In this document: one piece after another, positions 11,982-21,213 of the stretch | Layout of the letters: each line of letters starts with the position of its first letter | How positions within the stretch are numbered: the first letter of the stretch is position 1 | Assembly (NCBI GenBank): GCA_013054445.1 | Contig: JAAMPI010000793.1 | Span: 1-25,691, forward strand | Source of the DNA: Cudoniella acicularis | Lineage: Eukaryota > Ascomycota > Leotiomycetes > Helotiales > Helotiaceae | Length of the DNA stretch: 25,691 nucleotides | Direction: 5' to 3' | Made by a program: the position numbers and the translations under genes | The notes under the pieces: generated by a model | Seen by the model: the letters and a program-made list of their open reading frames with translations, nothing else | The model's database searches: none | Told to the model about the DNA's origin: nothing

Positions 11982-12004
11982 TGAGGTCTGACCTCAAATT
12001 GAGG
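11982..12004. repeat. overlapping palindromes TGAGGTC-T-GACCTCA and CCTCAA-A-TTGAGG
   Basis: A 15-bp palindrome (7-bp arms, single central base, 11982-11996) overlaps a second 13-bp palindrome (6-bp arms, single central base, 11992-12004). Together they present three TGAGG half-sites in alternating orientation. The geometry resembles dimeric transcription factor sites, but no specific factor can be named. Confidence 0.45.
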
Positions 12005-13022
12005 GCCCAAAGCATTCCACCGAATATTGTTTGCAGCTAAGTTGACCTTGAAGTACACGTTTCAAGGAACCTTTCCGTCTCAGATAGTTTGATTTCTCTA
12101 TGCTCTCCCGGCAAAATACCGCCTTGCTCTCTCCTCTTAACTTTAAAGGGGTTCGTAATCATCCTATTGGCTCTTCCAACACGTTTGTACTACCCCAGGG
12201 CCCGGGCTCGGGTTCATAGGTCTCACTATCATTGCGCCCGTCGATTGACGGTTTCATACAAAAGTAACAGTGCGCAGAACAACAAAACCTAAACTTAAAC
12301 CCAAGCCAATGTGAAGGGTGATTGGCTTTTAGTCCTGTGGCTGAAAAAGCGCTAATAATTAGGTATATAATACTTCTTATCGCAAGCTTTGATACAAAAT
12401 CCGCCACATCGGCCAACGGTGACGCAGGCTGAGGAATCACGTCAATATCCAAAAAACCTACAGTAGACAAGAATAGGAACAGTAACATATCTTACAGTCA
12501 GCCAACCAACTTTTGTCAGCTACTTGATTTTCCTAGAAATTCCTGAATGGAAGCTTCTAAACATGGCTGGTTGGTGACTTTCACTTTGAAACTCCGTGTC
12601 GCCGAGTATACCGGTAAACCGATGTTGCACCACTGAACAGCCAACGCGTTACCTTCGCAAGACTATAAATTTTCTGAGTTTTTTATCCCCAAAAGTCTCG
12701 TAAAACTCATCCAAACCAAATGCGACTGTGATGCCAACTTGCCAACCGCCTCAGCCATGAGGATGTTGTGGCGTTGCAAATGATTGAATGAAGCACAGCC
12801 CCTGAAATGCGCTTACTTTCGAAAAGCTGCCGCCGAATCACACGCGACGTCTAAATTAGGAAAGGCCCCTGTCTCTCCCTGGGCTGTCTTTGATCGGACG
12901 GATTGCAAATACCCAACACGCAACCTTAAATCCCATGCCTGGTACGTACTTCGTGCTGTCCGTCCAGAGTATATATGTCAGCGTGATGGGATAGGATCGA
13001 TCTACCTTCACCCGAGCGCATC

Positions 13023-13075
13023 ATTTTTCTTCGCCTTTCCAGCTTTTTTTTTTAGGTTCTCCGTCTTTTGCGACC
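13023..13075 (+). promoter_or_regulatory. pyrimidine-rich promoter tract upstream of the Uds1-domain gene
   Basis: The tract is strongly C/T-rich on the plus strand, including a run of ten T. CT-rich tracts just upstream of transcription starts are common in filamentous ascomycete promoters. It ends about 260 bp before the ATG at 13332, which fits a promoter plus leader. Confidence 0.35.
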
Positions 13076-13113
13076 AACACTGCTGCGAAAAGGAATATAG
13101 AGGGAGGTTGGTG

Positions 13114-13119
13114 TATAAA
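13114..13119 (+). promoter_or_regulatory. TATAAA element upstream of the Uds1-domain gene
   Basis: TATAAA lies 213 bp upstream of the chosen start codon and just after the CT-rich tract. It could be a core promoter element with a leader of about 180 nt; the assignment rests on position only. Confidence 0.3.
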
Positions 13120-13331
13120 GGACGGGAAGGAAAAGCAAAGAGTTGAGAACGATTGCGGTAGACAGAGGGGCGGCGCCCATTACGAGCCACACGGAGTATC
13201 TTCAACGGGTGTGCGCGATTTACCATCGACACGATTGCTACATTCGAAACTTCAGTATGCGATAGCCGTCGCCTCGCAAAACAAGTGTCACAAGCAGTGG
13301 AACCCGATTGCAGACCAGGCAAGGTGTCACA

Positions 13332-16187
13332 ATGAATGGAACGCTCCCTCGGCAGGATATGGGATACGGTGGTAAAGGCCTGCAGAGTGGTTACGGAGCT
13401 CGAAATGAGGTGGACAACAGGCTCTCTCCAAGATATTATGGCGCGAGCAGGATGGATCCCGAATCGCAGGATCCGCCAGCAAGAGTTATACTCGGTGGCT
13501 ACAAGGACGACATTCTTAATGGGTTTGAAGGAGAAACCCCTAGATACAATCCGGTGAGTACTCCCGTTCCAATGTGCGGGCTGGAGAGCAATGCTAATGC
13601 CATCAAATTAGATGAATCCTTCACGCTCCCAAAGCTCAATGCAACTCAACCTCAACGACTCCGTCCAAGTACATTTACTCGTGGAAACGGCTTTAGGTGA
13701 TAGCCAGGAATATGAGCTTCTCTCCCAAGAAGAGGTGGACGACCTGAAAAAATTGTGCCAATCGTTGACCCAACGCATAGGGCAGGTACGCCAAAACCTC
13801 GCAATTCAATCAAAATACCGCGATGCCGCCATCTCAATGTCAAAACTATACCTATCCCCAGAAAAGAAGCTAAGCCAAGATGGAGGGAAGATCCGGGGCA
13901 TGTTGGGGCATAGTCGGAGCAAGAGCGAACGCGCGGAAGAAGCAAACCAGGAGCGGCTTGCGAGCGAGAAGAAATGCCTGGACTTAGCAGAGGAGTTGTG
14001 GTTCCTGGAAAAAAGACTCATGGAGCCGCAAACCAGGCTGCTCAAACACACAGCAGGGATTCTGCAGATGACACACAAAGGCCCAAAGGTGACTGCCAAA
14101 GGCGCAACTGGGGCTCCTCCAGTTGGCGGAATTCCCGGAAGCCCTGAGAGCATGTATACCTACCCGAATGCAAGGAGCAGCATGGAGCCTTTCCCAGTAG
14201 ATGACATCTTTGATGAACGGAGTCTATACAGATCTTTCGAACGCCTTGATGGCTTTGCGGAGCTAGATAGCGGTGGTCCATCTCAAGGAGCGAATCAAGA
14301 GCAAATGCAGATGATTACAAAAACAGAACAGAAACTAGAGGATTTGAACAAGCGATTAAGAGAGGTAATTATACAGGCAAACCCTCAGCAAGAATCAAGA
14401 GTAGGACTGCCTCCGTTCAGCCGGACAAACAGTGATGGAAAGCCAACTCAACCTGGAGACTCTCTTCAAAACTCGCTCGAGTATTTAGAACAGGGGATTG
14501 CCACGATTGGGAGGGAGCAAAATGAGCTTTTGCAAAATCAAGGTGTGTCCGAGGAGGTTATGGAGGAGAGGGTTGAGGAGCTCAATAACCAGCTCTATGA
14601 TATTTTGAAACCGTATGACGAAATTCGACCTCCTCCGCCTCAAATCACTGGCAGCGGCTTGAGCAATCAATTGTCGTACTTCCAGGACAGTGTTGCTGCA
14701 ATAAAATCCGAAATGACTCGTTCTGCAAATTTGTCCAGTAAGAGCAATGGGAATCAAGAACAAATGGAGACTGTTATGATGGGCCTTTGGGAAATCATCC
14801 AATCTGGCGAGGAAGAAGCACGACAGCGGAGACTGGAGCGACGACAGACCAGATCCATGAACGGTCTCCCTGAGGATGAAGATGATATGTCAGCCGACGA
14901 AGACTCTGATCCAAATGAGCAGTTTTCAATCCAAGCGTTCTCTGCGAAGGTTCAATGGTTATACTCACAAGCAACGAAGTTAAAGGATCAAAAGAAGGTC
15001 TTGCAAAGGCAGATCAAGCAACAGCGAGAATTGAATAGTATGTCAGATTCGAAAAAGGATGCTGAATTTACTCAAAAGAAGGAGGAGCTGGAAAGGACAC
15101 AAAACTTACTCATTAGGACTGAGGCGGACGCCGACAATGTCCGTGGCCAACTCAGTTTGATGATGGAGAAATTGGACGAAGCTAGGCAGCAGGAATCATT
15201 GCGCGATCAGGTTCGCTCTACAAGCGAATCGTCTGCTATACGTGAAGCACAGCAAGACCTTGATAGGGCAAACCAGACAATTGCAACTCTTGAAGAGGAG
15301 CTACAAGAACTGAGAGATGATCAATCGATTAGCAATGCAGAAACCCAGACGCGGATTGGCGAAGCAGAAGCTAAGATTGCAAGCTTCACCCAAGAGTTAG
15401 CCGCCGCTGCCGCTGCGCAAGCAACATTCGAGGCAAGTCTCAAGCAGAAAGAAAAGGAAATTGAGGACAAGGAGAATGAAATGGAGGACCTCAATATCAG
15501 ACTTGCTGAATTGCAAACTGAAGTCACAATCGCCAAAGCAGAGCTTGATGGTGCATATGGCAGCCGAGCCCAGCGTGCGGCAGAGGTTGCTTCCAATCCG
15601 GCCATTCAGAAGGAGATTGACAATCTAACGAAGAAGAACGCCTCTCTTTCCAACGAACTTGCCGTGTTAAGATCCAAGGGTACTGCAAACCCCGAGACGG
15701 AGGAGAAGTTGCGGGTATTGAAGAAAGAGCTGGAAGAAACTATCGAGGAGTACGAGCAGATGACCAAAGCCAGTATCGAGTGGGAGAAAGAACGTGAACA
15801 ACTCGAAGGCACGATTGACAAATTACGTGATGAGAGGGAGCAGCTTGAAGCTCAGCTCAGTGATGAGAGGGTTAGATGGCTTGGTATGAAGAGTCCTGGA
15901 GTGGACGGAGCCATGCCGGGCGCTGGCAGTACCAGCACAACGGTATTGAAGAACGAATTCAAGAAGATGATGAGAGATACAAGGGCCGAAAATGCCAAGG
16001 CACTCAGGGTATGTTCATTTTACCTCCTTTCTTTCCGGAGATATGTGGCTTCCAGGTTATTCTTTTGCTAATACTCTCAAAGGCCGAACAAGCAGAAAGA
16101 CGCAGACTCGAAGACGAACTGCGTACTCTTAAACGAGCACAGGGTCCCGGCAAGTCGAGTCTCAGTCAAAGCATGGGGTTATCATAA
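13332..16187 (+). CDS. Uds1 (up-regulated during septation) domain coiled-coil protein
   Basis: Exons 13332-13553, 13612-16008 and 16083-16187 join in frame to 907 residues; introns are 58 and 74 bp, both GT-AG. The N-terminus (1-90) is polar and rich in Gly, Arg and Ser. Residues about 95-230 match the Uds1 domain, recognised by HLLVETALGDSQEY, LLSQEEVDDLKK and a following helical region ending near LLKHTAGILQ. The middle is acidic and disordered (for example EDEDDMSADEDSD). From about 510 to 840 the protein is almost continuous heptad-like coiled coil rich in E, K, Q and L, with a short basic tail encoded by the last exon. Fission yeast uds1 is induced around septation, so a role at the septum or in the cytoskeleton is plausible by family only. 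The ATG at 13332 is the first in frame after the CT-rich leader. Long antisense open frames within it are shadows of the coiled-coil composition. Confidence 0.9.
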
Positions 16188-17669
16188 CACTACATCACGA
16201 TCAAGAATTTTACGAATAGCGACTTTGGATGGTACATTAGATGAAGTCTTGTTGGACTACGACTGTTTTTGGAATTAGAAAAATGGAGGGAAGGTAATGT
16301 TGAAATCCTCAACAGCTGGATAATGATGACGAGGGGTTCTGGAAAGGCTATGTGATAAATTTTATGACAGGAGGAGCGCTTGCTGGAGCGCTTGTATTGT
16401 TCTTTTGATTGTGCTTGCACGTTAGCATTGCATTAGATTGGCGTATTATTTTATCGAAATGATTGGGTTTTACTTCGACTCTGTGCTCAGATAGGGAGGT
16501 GGTGTTACTTTAAAGAGGACTCTTCTGTACAGTACATTTGAGGTGTATGAGTGTTGAAAAAGAAATGCAGAGAAGACAATGATCAGTGGATCTGAAAAGA
16601 TGCTTGAGAAATGAAAGTGACGTGAGTCTGTGTTGCAAACCTTTGAAGATTTTCAAGTGCAGCCACAATTTCGCATTGAAATCGTTCCAATCGCAAGTAG
16701 CCTGCAACAATCTAAGCTTTTGTTCATGCTTTTTAAAATCTGAATACTAGTTGGCTTTTCAGGAGTTGAGCCATTTTGAAATTTGACGTACGATTTCAAA
16801 ACTATGCACCATCTTCACTTACGGTTCTGAACAAGGGGGGATGTTTCCAACTCTAGGCAACGCAACTACATGCAATTATCTTAGCCAAACTCCCAACCCC
16901 CTACGAGTAAGCGATTTCCAGGAGCTTTTAGATGTGATTCTCGTTAATGCTAGGGAGATTCTAAATATTTCTGAGGGCAGAATATCCCTTCAATCCACAC
17001 GTGATCACAAACACAGCGACAACACTTCTAACAATAAATACTGTTATACATTAAGGTATTATTAGAATTAATTTAATATGAACCCTATCTCTCTAATTGT
17101 TAGTCATGCATACTTAGGTATTCGTTGAGTTGGTCGTTATTTGATTATTTTAAAGTGCTCCCTACGTGTTCGCGAATAGTTTTACTGAACAGTGGGAGGA
17201 ATGTAGGTTGCAAGAGTATTGCGATCTGAATTCTTGCGACCTTGGAAGTTCTAGCAATTTGCTTCATGTTTGTGGTTCAGATATGTATCATAATTGTGTG
17301 TCCTCTTCAAATCAGGTGAGTAACGGTCAAAAGAGAACTCTTCCTAGGGCCCCCGCCGTCGTCTCCGCGTTCAGTTACGTTGCCGTGGAGAATCCAAATG
17401 TTGATGCAGAACTGGAGTCAAGAAGAGCCGACACAGGAGGGTGCAATGTGCATCATGTATCACCATTTGTGGTGGGTTAGTCGTGAAATCCACAGAAGTT
17501 TTGATTGCAGTGGAACAGAACCATCTTATCTTGACTCTCAAGGTGCCGATAGTTTACATGAAACAGTTTTCTCCAACCATCAGTTTAATAGTCTAGATTC
17601 AAACTTCTAATTTTCCACGCCATTCCCGTACTTTAGGCTGCTCGACCGCACCATCCGTCCACTCATTTC
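16188..17669. other. intergenic stretch after the Uds1-domain gene
   Basis: About 1.5 kb is AT-rich. An AATAAA occurs at 17033-17038, too far from the Uds1 stop to assign as its polyadenylation signal. A plus-strand open frame at 17166-17480 encodes a Cys/Ser-rich sequence that I do not recognise; it starts at a GTG and has no family features. Nothing else is supported. Confidence 0.5.
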
Positions 17670-18483
17670 TTAAACAACAGTTACCCTTAAATTTGCTCCG
17701 GTGGCGAATAGAAAGAAGCGCCGTCCTCTGAACTTCCAGATTTCCTTCCAGACCTTCACAATGTCGATATCCAATTGCCTTAATACAACGGAACTAGGAA
17801 TGTTCATTCCGTCGAGAATACTGCCCACAAAGCCCTCTCGGCGGCCGAGATCCAATGTCCAGCCTAGAAATTCACACTCCTCAATCGCTTTTGCAGCTAG
17901 CTGCCACGGAATACCATGGCTGTAATCCCCATCACGATCTATCTTCTGCTTGCAACCGTGTTGACACCTGCAAGTATAGGTGTAAAAAGCGGCATGTAGC
18001 ATCTCACGCGCAAGACAATCCAGATATCCTTTCATGCGCTCAAAAGGGTCCTCGAACCATCCACTGTTAATGAAATAATAATAAGGCTTCTCTTTTGAAA
18101 GAATAGCAATTAAGCTGCGGGGCTTTCAATTTTAAATCGGGGATCGGTTTCCTAGCCGGGCAATTCAGTTTCACAGTAACCGTCAACAAATCCTGAGAAA
18201 CGCGCGTCCATCTTGTCGCTGGGAAAAAATTCGATCCTACAAGATTCCCTCAAAAGTCCACCGAAGAAGAGGTCATCGAATATGTGGAAAAACCTCCGGA
18301 CATCCTCGTAGTTTTCGGGCGTCGCAACATAGAAGACGCCAAGATATTTGTAGCGTTCAAGAGCTTCCTTTTGTCTAGCTAACTTGTCATCTGTATCAAG
18401 TCGCTTCACATTGGCGACAATAGCTTTCGAAACTAATCTCCGGCTAGTGCGGTCTCGGGACGATGGATTTGGGTATCTGTCAA
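17670..18483 (-). pseudogene. SprT-like zinc metallopeptidase relative, damaged copy A
   Basis: The order of conserved pieces follows the fungal SprT-like family: LGVFYVATPENYEDVRRFF, FDDLFFGGLL, GYCETELPG, DPRFKIE, LIAILSKEK, WFEDPFERMKGYLDCL, the active-site region AREMLHAAF, a Cys-rich loop (TCRCQHGCKQK), SHGIPWQ with the third metal-binding His, and VVLRQLDIDI. Lesions are TAG at 18154-18152 after ELPG, a one-base frame loss near 18111-18115, and Arg in place of the first His of HExxH (codon 18008-18006, giving REMLH). The 5' end is unclear. The frame opens around 18483 (RYPNPSSRDR), and a frame ending at 18522 might be an upstream exon, but only a 38-nt intron would connect it in frame. 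SprT-like proteases cut DNA-bound proteins in other eukaryotes; this copy should be inactive even if read through. Confidence 0.75.
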
Positions 18484-18608
18484 CTGCCGTAAAAATCGTG
18501 CAAGCAATATATATAACTCACTTTCATCTTCGTGGTAGGAGAGTGGTTTGAGGCAGCCAGCCTCAAAATCCTCTGGCTTGATCTCGGGCATGACGAATGG
18601 GTGGTTGA

Positions 18609-19241
18609 AATACTCTGGCATACTGGGACTGGTTCTTCCCACACGAAGGGCGTGACCCACGGTTCCAGTCAGAAAAGCCACATTGCCTTATTGCTTTCAT
18701 GAAACAGTCTACGGATGTATACGGGTTCATGGAATCCGCATCTTTTCTAGATCCGTTCACGAAAGCGAAACGATACGTCGAGTTACTGATCCACGAAATG
18801 CTCCATGCTATGTTCATGATTTATCCTTTCCCTCACGAACAAGCTCGTAAATGGGAACGGAGTCATGGCATCCATTGGCAAGCTGCAGCGCTTGCTATTG
18901 AGCAAAGTATTGTCTTCGGCTGGCGCATTGATATGCATAGGCTGCCTAGCTTTTCCGCTGATGTGTATTATGGGCTGAATTTGCCCAGTGATGTGGTTTT
19001 AAGGAGACTTAGCCTTGATATAGGCATGATATTGAAGGAACTGGCACAGATCAGGGAGAATAACCATGATCCAGGGGTTTATGAGCGTTTTAAAAAGAGA
19101 GCTTACAAGTTGAATGCTTGCATAGCGAACGACTGGATTGCTGAGGAGTGGCGATGGGGAAATATGAATGATAATATAAGGCATAATAGAAAGACCTTCA
19201 GAAGTTTAATGCTGGGTAGGAGGTGCAATGCGGATACTTGA
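18609..19241 (+). pseudogene. SprT-like zinc metallopeptidase relative, N-terminally truncated copy B
   Basis: The frame is open from 18609 (after TGA at 18606-18608) to the stop at 19241. Homology to copy A begins near 18648 (GRDPRFQSEKPHCLIAF) and runs through FLDPFTKAKRYVELL, HEMLHAMF with an intact HExxH, SHGIHWQ (third ligand His), VFGWRID, LPSDVVLRRLSLDIG and a longer basic C-terminus than copy A. The Cys-rich loop of copy A is replaced by a short Cys-free loop (PFPHEQARKWER). The N-terminal half of the family (ENYEDV, FDDLFF) is missing, and the DNA where it should be is occupied by copy A on the other strand. An ATG at 18699 exists and would leave the zinc site intact, so a shortened product cannot be excluded. 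I favour a truncated gene copy. Confidence 0.65.
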
Positions 19242-19668
19242 CCAGCTGCGTTGAGGGGAGGTACAATGTACAATTACAAAAATCGGAGTGCCCGTGGGAA
19301 GTCGATAGGGGAATTCGATCATGATCAAGCAAGTAGATTATGACAGAGAAATTCTCACTAAAAATCTGAAATAGTGCGACTTTGACTCCACTAGAAGTAA
19401 AGGATGAAACTTCTGAAGCAGAGTCTTGGCAGTCTGCAATGATGAATTCCAAAACTCCCCGTATCCGGTCCATCTTATCATTTATTAGCACTTCTTCTAA
19501 GTACGCCATTGGGTATTGCGGTCAGTGCTGTTCTATGGCCCTCTTTAGCCATGCCAGTGGCACATCTTGTAACTCTTCATCATCTCTGATGTTGATGACG
19601 TTTGAGTCTTCCTGTTGAAGAGCGTGATCCTGCGCATTCTCATTCGAAGGGTGTCGAATACGACCTAC
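19242..19668. other. convergent intergenic stretch
   Basis: About 430 bp lie between the 3' end of SprT-like copy B (+) and the 3' end of the acetyltransferase (-). No gene or element is recognised; it should contain both 3' untranslated regions. Confidence 0.5.
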
Positions 19669-20529
19669 TCATTGTCCACCCCCTTCTATATTTGTGGTTG
19701 CTTTCTCATCGTTCTCGTACCGAAACTCGCGATAATCGTCGATGGCAAATTTCGCCGTAGTAGCCTCTGTCGTGATACGAGTCAAGTGATCCGGAAGCCA
19801 TAGTTGATATTCCCCAAAATAATTCGGCTTCTCCTGAGCCTTTTCAAAACCAAGACTTTCAAAGAGTTTGATACTCTGCTCGTTTTTCTCTCCAATCTTC
19901 ACCTGCAGCTGCAAATTCTTCTGTTCTCGTTCTGTCGTAGAATCTGGCCGCAACCCTCTCCAGAACTCAGAAAGGATACCATCGATATTCATCTCAATAT
20001 AATGAAGGAAGGCAACGGTCGTTGCCCGTCCGAACCCTTGTCTCCGTTTCGAAGACAGCGCAATCATAAGCTCAAGCTCGCCAACACAGACATTTTCATT
20101 ATCTTCTGAAGGCGTCAGGAACAAGTTGACATCCCCGATCATATTTTCCGGGGTATCGGCAACGCCTCCTTGGACATTTTCTTTGCTGTAATCAGGGATA
20201 AGAGGAAGGCAGGCGATGAATGTCAGCTTATCATGGTCGGTTCGCCATTTATGCTGCATTTCGTATTCTTCTGCGAGCGAAAGAGGTTCGGATGCTGTGG
20301 CGATTTGGATTTCCTGAGAAATGGTTAGAGGTCTTCTCTTGTAAGTGAAGCATGGAAAGGGGGCACCTCATCTTGCATCCAGTTGTTGTAAGTGTGCACG
20401 TGATTGCGTTCATATGGGACCAAGAGGATCCGGGGGGTGGAAACCGCTAAGGGAACCCGCTATTAGTTTCTGGTCAATAGGGGCTATGTCGCACGTTGTT
20501 CACATACCTGTTTTCTCATTTACCCGCAT
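19669..20529 (-). CDS. GNAT-family N-acetyltransferase, NAT9-like
   Basis: This is an acetyl-CoA-dependent acetyltransferase of the GNAT superfamily, closest in layout to NAT9. Exons 20529-20508, 20446-20367 and 20313-19669 join in frame to 248 residues. The start MRVNEKTAVSTPRILLVPY and the following HVHTYNNWMQDE, ASEPLSLAEEYEMQ and WRTDHDKLTFI follow the NAT9 pattern (N-E-x-T, LVPY, HV..YH.WM, T.SEPLSLEEEY). IGDVNLFL (about 93-100) is the expected mid-domain strand. RRQGFGR (124-130) is the acetyl-CoA pyrophosphate loop, and SIKLFESLGF near the C-terminus is the usual GNAT ending motif. The first exon is only 22 nt. The second intron begins with a weak GTGCCC donor but has a good CTAAC branch site before TTTCTCAG. 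NAT9 in flies is linked to microtubule stability; the substrate in fungi is unknown. The gene appears intact. Confidence 0.88.
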
Positions 20530-21213
20530 TATCGCGGTCTTTGGATTTGTTGGAAGGCTTAGGGGCAAGAGCGACGAGTGACAAATGTCCACGCGCCAGC
20601 CAGGTTCAGAATAGGTTCCAGAGTTGCTGAAGATTTCGGATTACCACGTGACCCAAGATTCAGGGGGTCTTCGCCCTTTTCTAGATTTGAGTTTTCTAAC
20701 GGTTTCGAGTCATCAACAGATCATGTGAGGTGAAAAGGACCCAGCGCAGAGATATTTTGTTGCACGTCGAAAGGAGAGAGATGACCTGCAGACTGCAGTT
20801 GATCTAAAACCTGCATGCAAGGTCGATCACTTCTATTTATGGACTAGCTTGACAGGGGTATTTGTGCCTGCATAATAGATCTCACTTCCGCTTTTGAAAT
20901 TATATTTGGCGTTATAAGACACCGGGGAAAAAGCTATTTTGGACTGAATTCTTCTAAGTGTCATTGATCTCCATTGGGCATCAAAAGCTAAATGAAAGGA
21001 TCATAAACTCAGATCTCGTATTCCCCTTGAACACTCAAAAATCGAAACTATATACAATGATATCTGCGCGAACCATGGAAAAATACAGTTATCAAAGTAT
21101 GCTACTTGAGTTACAATATATGTATTAAGAATTATATATTTTCATTACAGTAAGGAATTTGAATTGAGCTGTAGCCAAACCCAGACCTGTCCCAATTAAC
21201 CGTACGTTCTACC
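20530..21213. other. intergenic stretch upstream of the NAT9-like gene
   Basis: About 680 bp between the acetyltransferase start and the 3' end of the hydrolase pseudogene hold no gene. A CACGTG palindrome lies at 20645-20650, and a short CTGCAGACTGCAG repeat occurs near 20788-20800. It should contain the NAT9-like promoter. Confidence 0.5.
20645..20650. promoter_or_regulatory. CACGTG E-box upstream of NAT9-like gene
   Basis: A palindromic CACGTG sits about 115 bp upstream of the start codon, in the context ACCACGTGACC. It is a plausible bHLH site by position; no direct evidence of function. Confidence 0.25.

Larger units (their letters stand above)
10803..13331. other. 2.5-kb divergent intergenic region between vph1 and the Uds1-domain gene
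   Basis: Both flanking genes point away from this spacer, so it must hold both promoters. Short open frames at 11200-11382, 12159-12488 and 12784-13146 show no recognisable protein features. Visible structure: CACGTG at 10951-10956, a hairpin at 11503-11522, nested palindromes at 11982-12004, a pyrimidine-rich tract at 13023-13075 and a TATAAA at 13114-13119. Confidence 0.6.

Noticed and set aside
12159..12488. Minus-strand open frame of about 109 codons in the vph1/Uds1 spacer
   Set aside because: Hydrophobic start and mixed composition without any family motif; a chance frame is more likely.
15321..15821. Two antisense Ser/Leu-rich open frames (15321-15605 and 15606-15821) inside the Uds1-domain gene
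   Set aside because: They mirror the Glu/Lys/Gln codons of the coiled coil on the other strand and are typical shadow frames.
17166..17480. Plus-strand open frame of about 100 codons, Cys/Ser-rich
   Set aside because: It begins at GTG, not ATG, has no recognisable motif, and the surrounding sequence gives no intron or homology support.
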